A stretch of DNA of 6,492 nucleotides from Pseudomonadota bacterium (GTDB taxonomy: Bacteria > Pseudomonadota > Alphaproteobacteria > Elsterales > Elsteraceae): NCBI GenBank assembly GCA_016195115.1, contig JACQAI010000013.1, positions 1 to 6,492 on the forward strand, written 5' to 3'. Below, piece after piece: positions 1-5,670 of this stretch (positions are counted from its first letter, which is position 1; every line of letters starts with the position of its first letter). Position numbers and translations under genes: made by a program. Under the pieces are notes generated by a model. The model worked only from the letters and a program-made list of their open reading frames with translations, did not search any database and was not told where the DNA came from.

Positions 1-577
1 TGATGCCGAACGCCTGGACCAGCGCCGGGTTCTCGGTGCCGGCGCGCAGGTAGGCGCCGAGCCGCGTCTTGTCGATGATCAGCCAGACCGCGATGCATAC
101 CGACAGCGCGGCGACCACGACCCAGGCGCGATAGTTGGGCAGGAACATGAAACCAAGGTTCTGGCCGCCGGTCAGCACGTCCGGAATGCGGTAGGGCTGG
201 CCCGAGACGCCGTAGAGCTGGCGGAACGCACCTTCGATCAGCAGGGTCAACCCGAAGGTCAGCAACAGCCCGTAGAGATGATCGAGCTTGTAGACCCGGC
301 GGATGAAGATGCGCTCGAGCACGATTCCCGAGGCACCGACAACAATGGGCGCGACCAGCATCGACCACCAGTAGCCGATGCCGAAATACTCGAGCACCAG
401 CCAGGCGCAGAATGCGCCCATCATGTACTGCGCCCCGTGGGCGAAGTTGATGACGTTGAGGATGCCGAAGATGACCGCGAGGCCGAGACTGAGGATGGCG
501 TAGAAGGAGCCGTTGATCAGGCCCAGCAGCACCTGGCCGAACAACACTTGCGGCGGCACGCCGAGCAGCTCGAACAT
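1..577 (-). CDS. livH: Branched-chain amino acid-type ABC transporter permease LivH, 3' end cut by window edge
   Basis: Inner-membrane permease of a HAAT-family (LivH/LivM type) ABC importer. It would pair with LivM to form the channel energised by LivG and LivF. 192 codons are present; the family usually has about 290-305, so roughly the last third lies outside the window. The N-terminus begins MFELLGVPPQ and runs into hydrophobic segments. The family-typical stretch GILNVINFAHGAQYMMGA is visible near residues 36-53. Near the window edge is the conserved cytoplasmic-loop motif LRAGTENPALVQAFGI, which resembles the LivH 'RA..ENP..-R-A-GI' element that contacts the ATPases. The ATG at 577-575 is supported by a strong AAGGAG Shine-Dalgarno (585-590) with 7-nt spacing. 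The gene follows the binding-protein gene after 29 bp, so it is probably the penultimate gene of the operon. Substrate specificity cannot be told from the permease. Confidence 0.93.
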   Translation of the reverse strand, partial: MFELLGVPPQVLFGQVLLGLINGSFYAILSLGLAVIFGILNVINFAHGAQYMMGAFCAWLVLEYFGIGYWWSMLVAPIVVGASGIVLERIFIRRVYKLDHLYGLLLTFGLTLLIEGAFRQLYGVSGQPYRIPDVLTGGQNLGFMFLPNYRAWVVVAALSVCIAVWLIIDKTRLGAYLRAGTENPALVQAFGI

Positions 578-606
578 CAACGGGCTCCTTCCCGCCCCTT
601 ACCCGC

Positions 607-1830
607 TCAGCTCTTCTTGAGCAGCGGGCACTCGCTCTCGGCCAGCGGCTTGAACGCCTCGTCGGCCGGGATGGTCTTGAGGATCTTGAAGTAGTCCCAC
701 GGGTACTTCGACTCCTCGGGTGCCTTCACCTGAACGAGATACATGTCGTGGACCATGCGGCCGTCCTCGCGAACCTTGCCGTTCTTGGCGAAGAAGTCGT
801 TGACCGGGATCTCGCGCATCTTCGCCACCACCTTGAGCGCCTCGTCGGTGCCGGCGGCGTCGACCGCCTTGAGGTAGTGCAGCGCCGCCGAGTAGTTGCC
901 GGCCTGCACCATCGTCGGCATGGCCTTCATCTTCTCGTAGAAGCGCTTGCCGAACGCGCGGGTCTCGTCGGTGCGGTCCCAGTAGAAGCCGGTGGTCAGC
1001 ACCATGCCCTTGGCGGTGGCGAGGCCCAGTGAATGAATATCGCTGTCGAAGATCAGCAGGCCGGCGAGCTGCTGGCCACCCTTCGTGATGCCGAACTCGG
1101 ATGCCTGCTTGATCGTGCTGATCAGGTTGGCGCCGGCGTTGGCGAGCCCGATCACCTTTGCCTTCGAGCCCTGCGCCTGCAGCAAGTAGGACGAGAAGTC
1201 CGAGGTGTCGAGCGGGTGCCGCACCGCGCCCACCACCTTGCCGCCCGCCTTGGTGACGAACGCCGCGGTGTCGCGCTCGAGCGCATGGCCGAACGCATAG
1301 TCGACCGTGAGGAAGAACCAGCTGTCGCCGCCGGTCGCCACGGTGGCGCCGCCGGTGCCCTTGGCCACCGCGTAGGTGTCGTAGGCGTAATGCACGCCGG
1401 TCGGCGAGCACTGCTTGCCGCTGAGATCGGAGGTCGCGGCCGTGACGACGATGTTCAGCTTGCCCTTCTCGCGCGCGATCTGCTGGACGGCGAGCGCGGT
1501 CGACGACGTCACCAGCTCGGTGATCAGGTCGACCTTGTCGGAATCGTACCACTGACGCGCGATGCCCGAGGCGATGTCGGGCTTGTTCTGGTGGTCGGCG
1601 ACCACGATCTCGACCGGCATGCCTTTGACCTTGCCGCCGAAGTCGGCGACCGCCATGCGCACCGCCTCGACCGCGCCCTTGCCGGCGAGGTCGGCGTACG
1701 GGCCGGCGAGATCGGTCATGACGCCGATCTTGACGACGCCGTCGGACATCTGCGCCTCGGCGGCGCCGCCGCCGAACGCCAGAGCGCCCGCCGCGAACAC
1801 GGCGGTCGCAACGTTCATGTATCGAGCCAT
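607..1830 (-). CDS. Periplasmic substrate-binding protein of a branched-chain amino acid-type ABC transporter
   Basis: 407-residue type I periplasmic binding protein (LivJ/LivK-like, Leu/Ile/Val-binding fold). It should capture the solute and deliver it to the LivH/LivM permease. Residues 1-27 look like a Sec signal peptide: a short Arg start, a hydrophobic Ala/Gly-rich core, and probable cleavage after AEA before QMSDG. The mature N-terminus VVKIGVMTDLAGPYADLAGKG (near 32-52) is the typical first strand and ligand-loop region. SSTALAVQQIA (109-119) and the GDSWFFLTVDYAFG stretch (168-181) also fit. Two cysteines remain in the mature protein, C141 and C401; a disulfide is plausible but is inference. 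The first ATG (1828-1830) is preferred because GGGGAGG (1835-1841) lies 4 nt upstream; the next in-frame ATG, at residue 5, has no own SD. The gene lies between the ATPase genes and livH. Closest resemblance is to proteobacterial binding proteins of unassigned ligand (amino acids, amides or aromatic acids are possible), so no gene symbol is given. Confidence 0.94.
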   Translation of the reverse strand: MARYMNVATAVFAAGALAFGGGAAEAQMSDGVVKIGVMTDLAGPYADLAGKGAVEAVRMAVADFGGKVKGMPVEIVVADHQNKPDIASGIARQWYDSDKVDLITELVTSSTALAVQQIAREKGKLNIVVTAATSDLSGKQCSPTGVHYAYDTYAVAKGTGGATVATGGDSWFFLTVDYAFGHALERDTAAFVTKAGGKVVGAVRHPLDTSDFSSYLLQAQGSKAKVIGLANAGANLISTIKQASEFGITKGGQQLAGLLIFDSDIHSLGLATAKGMVLTTGFYWDRTDETRAFGKRFYEKMKAMPTMVQAGNYSAALHYLKAVDAAGTDEALKVVAKMREIPVNDFFAKNGKVREDGRMVHDMYLVQVKAPEESKYPWDYFKILKTIPADEAFKPLAESECPLLKKS

Positions 1831-1849
1831 AAAACCTCCCCTGTTTGAG

Positions 1850-2492
1850 TCATACCCCCAGATACCGGTGCAGCTTGTCGATGCTCGCCTCGAGCTGGTC
1901 GCGCGGGATGGTGTCGATTACGCGGCCGTTCTCGACCACGTAGTGGCGGTCGGCAACCGTCGAGGCGAAGCGGAAATTCTGCTCGACCAGCAGGATCGTA
2001 AAGCCGGTCTCCTTCAGATGGCCGATGATCTTGCCGATCTGCTCGACGATCACGGGCGCCACGCTTGCGCTCGACCAGGTTGGGAAACAGCCGATAGATC
2101 TCGTCGACCGCCATGCCGCCGGCGCGCACCACCGGCGGCAGCATCAGGTTCTCCTCGACGCTCAGGCTCGAGAAGATGCCGCGTTCTTCGGGGCAATAGG
2201 CCAAGCCCAGGCGAGCGATGCGATGCGACGGCAGGCCAAGGATGTCGCGGCCCTCGTAGCGCACCGTGCCGGTACGTTGGCCGACCATGCCGAGGATCGC
2301 CTTCAAGGTCGTGGTCTTGCCGGCGCCGTTGCGCCCGAGCAGGGTCACGACCTCGCCGACGCCGACGTCGAACGCGATGCCGTGCAGGATGTGGCTCTCG
2401 CCGTAGAACGCGTGGAGGTCGCGCACCTCGAGCAGCGCCTGACCGGCCGCGCTCGACACCGGCGCGCGCATCGCGCGCTCAGTGAGCGCCAT
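1850..2492 (-). pseudogene. livF: livF, branched-chain amino acid ABC transporter ATPase, broken by an internal out-of-frame deletion
   Basis: Second ATPase subunit of the liv-type importer, present as two pieces in different frames. The N-terminal piece (2492 to about 2063) has Walker A GRNGAGKT at residues 53-60 and the LivF-typical PEERGIF at 101-107, and ends at LFPNLVERKR. The C-terminal piece (about 2062 to 1850) resumes with APVIVEQIGKII, carries LLVEQN (LivF has Gln at the switch position where LivG has His), and ends LHRYLGV. Between them a normal LivF has about 36 residues with the LSGGEQ signature and the LLLDEP Walker B; both are absent. The 643-nt span is 3n+1, so about 107 nt (3n+2) is missing. 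Read as it stands, translation continues in the wrong frame to a stop at 1815-1817 and gives a 225-residue product without ATPase signature motifs. ATG 2490-2492 overlaps the end of livG by 14 bp and has GGGGA (2499-2503) at 6 nt. It is either a pseudogene or an assembly error. Confidence 0.88.
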
Positions 2493-3246
2493 GGCCGGTC
2501 CCCATGTAGGCGCTCACGACCTGGGGATTGGTCGACACCTCGGCGTAGCTGCCTTCGGCGAGCACCTCGCCGCGCTGCAGCACGGTGATGATGCTCGACA
2601 GGTCGGCAACCACCGACAAGTTATGCTCGACCATCAGCACGGTGCGATTGGCGGCGGCGCTCCGGATCAGCTCGGCGATGCGGCCGATGTCCTCGCGGCC
2701 GAGACCGGAGGTCGGCTCGTCGAGCAGCAGCATCTCGGGCTCGAGCGCCAAGGTGGTCGCGATCTCGAGCGCGCGCTTGCGGCCGTACGGCAGCTCGACC
2801 GCGGTGGTGTCGCGGAACGCCGTCAGGCCGACCGCCGCGATCAATTCCTCGGCGCGCGCGTTGAATCCGGTCAGCACCCGCTCGGAACGCCAGAAGTCGA
2901 AATTGCCGCCGCGCTTGCGCTGCAGCGCCAGGCGCACGTTCTCGAGCACGCTGAGATGCGGAAACACCGCGGAGATCTGGAACGAGCGCACCATGCCCTT
3001 GCGCGCGATCTGCGCCGCGGCGACGCCGGTGATGTCCGCGCCCTTGTAGAAGATGTGGCCGGCGGTCGGGCTGAGGAACTTCGTCAGCAAGTTGAACACC
3101 GTGGTCTTGCCGGCGCCGTTGGGACCGATCAGAGCGTGGATCGTGCCGCGCTTGACCGCCAGATTGACGTTGCGCACCGCGACGAAGCCCTTGAACTCCT
3201 TGGTCAGCCCTCGCGTCTCGAGGATGATGTCATCAGACACCCCCAT
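2479..3246 (-). CDS. livG: Branched-chain amino acid-type ABC transporter ATP-binding protein LivG
   Basis: Cytoplasmic ATPase subunit that should pair with LivF to drive the importer; 255 residues, normal for the family. In order: Walker A GPNGAGKT (41-48), Q-loop glutamine in RSFQ (Q90), a signature motif of the LivG type LPYGRKRALEIA (152-163) instead of canonical LSGGQ, Walker B MLLLDEP (172-178), and switch histidine in MVEHN (H208). All catalytic elements are present, so this subunit looks intact, unlike its partner livF. It is the first gene of the operon, 114 bp downstream of the methyltransferase gene. The start is uncertain: GGGAGG (3250-3255) is only 3 nt from the ATG at 3244-3246 but 9 nt from an in-frame GTG at 3238-3240, which would give an MSDDIILETRGL start. 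The GTG may be the true start, making the CDS 2479-3240. Confidence 0.94.
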   Translation of the reverse strand: MGVSDDIILETRGLTKEFKGFVAVRNVNLAVKRGTIHALIGPNGAGKTTVFNLLTKFLSPTAGHIFYKGADITGVAAAQIARKGMVRSFQISAVFPHLSVLENVRLALQRKRGGNFDFWRSERVLTGFNARAEELIAAVGLTAFRDTTAVELPYGRKRALEIATTLALEPEMLLLDEPTSGLGREDIGRIAELIRSAAANRTVLMVEHNLSVVADLSSIITVLQRGEVLAEGSYAEVSTNPQVVSAYMGTGHGAH

Positions 3247-3360
3247 GTGCCTCCCGGCGCTCCCGAAGCTCGCTCGAATCAGTCAGCGCGGTTGAGAGCC
3301 GCGGCCCTTTTTTCGTGTCCCGGACGATGGTCCGCATGGTTACAGCTTGCCCCAAGCCCG
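3247..3360 (-). promoter_or_regulatory. Intergenic region upstream of livG, probable operon promoter region (no clear promoter boxes)
   Basis: This 114-bp gap is the largest in the window and is where transcription of the liv operon would start, if it is independent of the upstream genes. I see no convincing -35/-10 pair. It holds three short inverted repeats: GCTTG/CAAGC around 3345-3357, CGGAC/GTCCG around 3321-3334, and CGCGG/CCGCG around 3287-3303. The first two could form small hairpins just after the methyltransferase stop on the minus strand, but neither is followed by a T-run in that direction. The call as a promoter region comes from position, not from a motif. Confidence 0.3.
3250..3255 (-). 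promoter_or_regulatory. Shine-Dalgarno of livG that bears on the start choice
   Basis: GGGAGG on the minus strand. It is 3 nt from the ATG (3246) and 9 nt from the in-frame GTG (3240). The spacing favours the GTG, or use of both codons. No other purine-rich site lies close by. Confidence 0.5.
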
Positions 3361-4549
3361 TCAATCAAGCTGCAAGAGCAAGGCCTTGAGATAGGCGCTC
3401 TCGGGCAGGAAGGGATGCACCGGATGATCGGCCGCCGCGCCGGCGCTGCGCAGAATCCGGCCCGACCGGCGCGCCCGCGACAAGCCGCCGCAGACCTGCT
3501 CGGCGAACGCCTCTTGTGTGACGTTGTGGCTGCACGATGCCACGAACAGGAACCCTTCGGGCGCGACCAGCGCCGCCGCTAGGCGCACCAGCTTGCGATA
3601 GGCCTTGAGGCCGGCCGCCAGGTCCTTGCGCGACTTCACGAAGGCGGGCGGGTCGGCGACCACGATGTCGTAGCGCGCGCGCTCGCCCGCCAAGCGCTCC
3701 AGGGTCGCGAAGGCGTCGCCCTCGAGCGCGTGGCAGCGCGCGGCGACGCCGTTGCGCTGGGCGCTGTCGAGCGCCAGCGCCAGGGCCGGCTTGGAGCTGT
3801 CGGCCAGGGTCACGGCGGCAGCGCCGCGCACCGCCGCCAGCACACCGAAACCTCCGGTGTAGGCGAACAGGTCGAGCACCCGGCACCCCGGCGCCAGCTG
3901 CGCCACCGCGGCACGGTTGTCGCGCTGATCGTAGAACCAGCCGGTCTTCTGACCGGCGATGACGTCGGCGGCGAAGCGGCAGCCGTTCTCGACCAGCTCG
4001 AGCGGCCCCTCGACCGCGCCGCGCGCCACCGTGGTCTCGAGCGGCAGGCCTTCGCTGGTGCGCGCCGTTGAATCGTTGCGCAGCACCACCGCGCGTGGCG
4101 CCAGCACATCGTCGAGCGCGCCGAGCAACGGCTCGCGCAGCCGTTCCATGCCGGCGCTATTGAGCTGCGCCACCACGACGTCGCCGAACCGATCGACCAC
4201 GAGGCCGGGCAGCCCGTCGGCCTCGGCGTGGATCATCGAACAGCAACTGGCGCAGCGCCAGCGCACGCTCGAGCCGTGTGGCGAGGAACCCGCGATCGAT
4301 CGGCTCGCCGACGTCGCGCGTCAACATGCGCGCGCTGACCAGCGGCCGCGGATTGAACATCGCGGTGCCGATCGGCTCGCCCGCGGCGGTCGCCAGGGTG
4401 ATCAGGCTGCCGGGCTCGCGCGCCTTGTCGGCCGGGGTCAACGTCAGCTCGTTGGAGTAGGCCCACGGATGACCGGCCATCAGCCGCCGATGGTGGTCGC
4501 GCTGGAACGTGATCACGGGCCGCGTCGGCGAGGCAGCGATATCGGGCAC
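3361..4549 (-). pseudogene. rlmI: RlmI/YccW-like 23S rRNA (cytosine-C5) methyltransferase, frameshifted by a small deletion
   Basis: Class I SAM-dependent methyltransferase resembling RlmI (m5C1962 of 23S rRNA in E. coli). It lies in two frames. The N-terminal piece (4549 to about 4235) has the PUA-like start VITFQRDHHRRL followed by HPWAYSNEL, and ends LRQLLFD. The C-terminal piece (about 4233 to 3361) starts IHAEADGLPGLVVDRFGD. It contains GQKTGWFYDQRDNR (from 3954), SAM-binding motif I VLDLFAYTGGFG (3879-3844), DPPAFVKSRKD (3654-3622), SCSH (3537-3526), and the family ending PESAYLKALLLQLD. Homologues have about six residues (type xPFYRL) between LFD and IHAEAD. These are missing and the span is 3n+1, so about 17 nt is lost. 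Restored, the protein would be about 400 residues, close to E. coli RlmI (396). The start is uncertain: GTG 4547-4549 begins 10 nt after the gpt stop but has no SD; another in-frame GTG is at 4514-4516. Coupling to gpt translation is possible. RlmI rather than a sister subfamily is by resemblance only. Confidence 0.87.
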
Positions 4550-4559
4550 TGCGGGAGTG

Positions 4560-5057
4560 TCAGTCGCGTTGGCGGGCGATCGGCTGGGCAAACTGCAGCT
4601 CGACGTCCCACGGAAACAGGATCCAGGTGTCCTGGCTGACCTCGGTGATGAAGGTGTCGACCAGCGGCCGTCCCGCCGGCTTGGCATAGATCGTCGCGAA
4701 GTGCGCCTTCGGCAGCATCTCGCGCACCGTCCTGGCGGTCTTGCCGGTGTCGACCAGGTCGTCGACGATCAGCTGGCCGGTGCCGTCGCCGCCCACGCCC
4801 TTGAGAACCTTGATGGTGCCCTGGGTGTGATCCGCGGCCGCGTGGTCGTCGTAGCTGTAGAGGCACACGGTGTCGATCAGGCGCATCTCAAGCTCGCGCG
4901 CGACGATCGCGGCGGGCACCAGGCCGCCGCGCGTCACCGCGACGATGCTGGTCCACGGCCCGAGCTCGTGCAGCCGCCAGGCGAGCGCCTTGGCGTTGCG
5001 GTGAAGCTCCTCCCAGGAGACCGGGAAGGTCTTGGTGATCGGCGCGCGCACGTTCAC
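4560..5057 (-). CDS. gpt: Xanthine-guanine phosphoribosyltransferase (Gpt)
   Basis: Cytosolic purine-salvage enzyme that transfers the phosphoribosyl group of PRPP to xanthine, guanine or, more weakly, hypoxanthine, giving XMP, GMP or IMP. 165 residues versus about 152 for E. coli Gpt, with a closely matching layout. It shows VTRGGLVPAAIVARELE (41-57; PRPP/pyrophosphate loop RGG), IDTVCLYSYD (61-70), the 13-residue PRPP-binding motif LIVDDLVDTGKTA (96-108), PKAHFATIYAKPAGRPLVD (116-134), and QDTWILFPWD (142-151), the purine-stacking region near the C-terminus. The longest reading starts at GTG 5055-5057; an upstream in-frame TAG rules out much extension. GAGG (5057-5060) sits 5 nt before a second GTG at 5049-5051, which may be the true start and would remove two residues. 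The stop lies 10 nt before the methyltransferase start, suggesting one transcript. No purine riboswitch is visible in the 71-bp upstream gap. Confidence 0.95.
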   Translation of the reverse strand: MNVRAPITKTFPVSWEELHRNAKALAWRLHELGPWTSIVAVTRGGLVPAAIVARELEMRLIDTVCLYSYDDHAAADHTQGTIKVLKGVGGDGTGQLIVDDLVDTGKTARTVREMLPKAHFATIYAKPAGRPLVDTFITEVSQDTWILFPWDVELQFAQPIARQRD

Positions 5058-5060
5058 CTC
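5057..5060 (-). promoter_or_regulatory. Short Shine-Dalgarno suggesting the downstream GTG start of gpt
   Basis: GAGG on the minus strand overlaps the first candidate GTG (5055-5057) and is 5 nt from the second GTG (5049-5051). It is a better ribosome-site geometry for the second start. It is only four bases long, so weak. Confidence 0.3.
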
Positions 5061-5097
5061 GTCGGCAAGCGAATGGCCGAGCCGGGTCTAACCCAGC

Positions 5098-5111
5098 GCG
5101 CCGGTGGGCGC
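5098..5111. repeat. Small GC inverted repeat in the DUF4864-gpt gap
   Basis: GCGCC-GGTG-GGCGC, a 5-bp stem with 4-nt loop, lies in the 71-bp gap. No T-run follows on either strand, so it is not a standard intrinsic terminator. In DNA this GC-rich, such a stem may be chance. Confidence 0.25.
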
Positions 5112-5128
5112 AACCGCTAGCGTCCGGG

Positions 5129-5572
5129 TCAGGTCGTGGTGCCTTGCCCGGTGGCGAGCACGCAGCCGCTGATCCGCCAGTTGCCGTCCGGCTGGCGCTC
5201 CATGAAATAGAGTGCCGTGCGCGGCAGGCCGTCCGGCCCGACGACGTGCACCAGCTGGGTCAACTGGCCGTCGAGCCGGACCAGATCGCCGAAGCTGACG
5301 TCGCTCGGCCGGTAGACCGCCGGATAGCCGTCGCGCACCATGGCCATGAAGCGCTCGGGCGTGCCGAACATGGTCTGGATGTTGGGCGCCGCGAAGCCGA
5401 AGGCGGCGGTGCCGTCGTCGCGCTTGAACGCTGCCATCTGCTCGGCGATCACGGCGCGGATCGCGCCGCGGTCGGCGGCGCCGATGTCGTCCGCCGGCTG
5501 CCGCGCTTGGCTCCAGGCGAGGCCCGGCCACAGCCCGAGGACGAGCAGCCAGACGCGCAATCCCTTGGCCAT
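5129..5572 (-). CDS. Small exported DUF4864-like protein of unknown function
   Basis: 147-residue protein. Residues 1 to about 21 form a signal peptide: MAKGLR, a Leu/Trp-rich core, then probable cleavage after AWS before QARQ, so a periplasmic or secreted location is likely. The mature part matches what I recall of the DUF4864 family of alphaproteobacteria: AIRAVIAEQMAAFKRDD, then AAFGFAAPNIQTMFGTPERF, MVRDGYPAVYRPSDVSFGD, and a C-terminal strand region ALYFMERQPDGNWRISGCVL. The alternation of helix and beta strands, and the position after a signal peptide, suggest a small SnoaL/NTF2-like or cone-shaped fold, but this is inference and no activity is known. ATG 5570-5572 is well supported by GGAGG (5578-5582) 5 nt upstream; a much longer open frame continues upstream but is antisense to the plus-strand hydrolase gene. 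It is the first minus-strand gene after the divergent intergenic region and is followed by gpt after 71 bp. Confidence 0.87.
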   Translation of the reverse strand: MAKGLRVWLLVLGLWPGLAWSQARQPADDIGAADRGAIRAVIAEQMAAFKRDDGTAAFGFAAPNIQTMFGTPERFMAMVRDGYPAVYRPSDVSFGDLVRLDGQLTQLVHVVGPDGLPRTALYFMERQPDGNWRISGCVLATGQGTTT

Positions 5573-5670
5573 CGGCGCCTCCGCGCAACGGGGTCCGGCT
5601 ATGATACGGCGCGCCGGGCGCCATGGACCACCTTGCCGGCGGCCCGACGACGGGTTAGGCAGGGCCGGCA
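5573..5670. promoter_or_regulatory. Divergent intergenic region between the DUF4864 gene and the hydrolase gene
   Basis: 98 bp separate the two divergent starts, so promoters for both directions should lie here or overlap the gene ends. TATGAT at 5600-5605 matches the -10 consensus in five of six positions on the plus strand, and its complement ATCATA reads TATCAT on the minus strand, also five of six. No clear -35 box accompanies either. A GC inverted repeat GGCGC-GCCGG-GCGCC (5608-5622) lies directly beside it and could be an operator or just GC-rich sequence. Confidence 0.35.

Noticed and set aside
599..1552. 317-codon minus-strand frame inside the binding-protein gene
   Set aside because: It is a shifted reading of the binding-protein gene; the product is Arg/Gly-rich and low in complexity.
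2055..2070. Programmed ribosomal frameshift in livF
   Set aside because: A whole block of about 36 conserved residues is absent, so no frame change could restore the protein.
3287..3313. CGCGG/CCGCG hairpin followed by a six-T run, like a plus-strand intrinsic terminator
   Set aside because: No plus-strand gene ends upstream of it, the T-run starts 4 nt after a short 5-bp stem, and the orientation is wrong for the minus-strand genes here.
1033..3582. Long plus-strand open frames (271, 307 and 366 codons) antisense to the liv genes
   Set aside because: They mirror well-recognised minus-strand genes in high-GC DNA, where stop codons are rare in other frames. Their products are Arg/Ala/His-rich with no recognisable domain.
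5623..5658. 11-residue open frame (MDHLAGGPTTG) just before the hydrolase gene, as a possible leader peptide
   Set aside because: It has no Shine-Dalgarno, no regulatory codon run and no attenuator-like hairpin.
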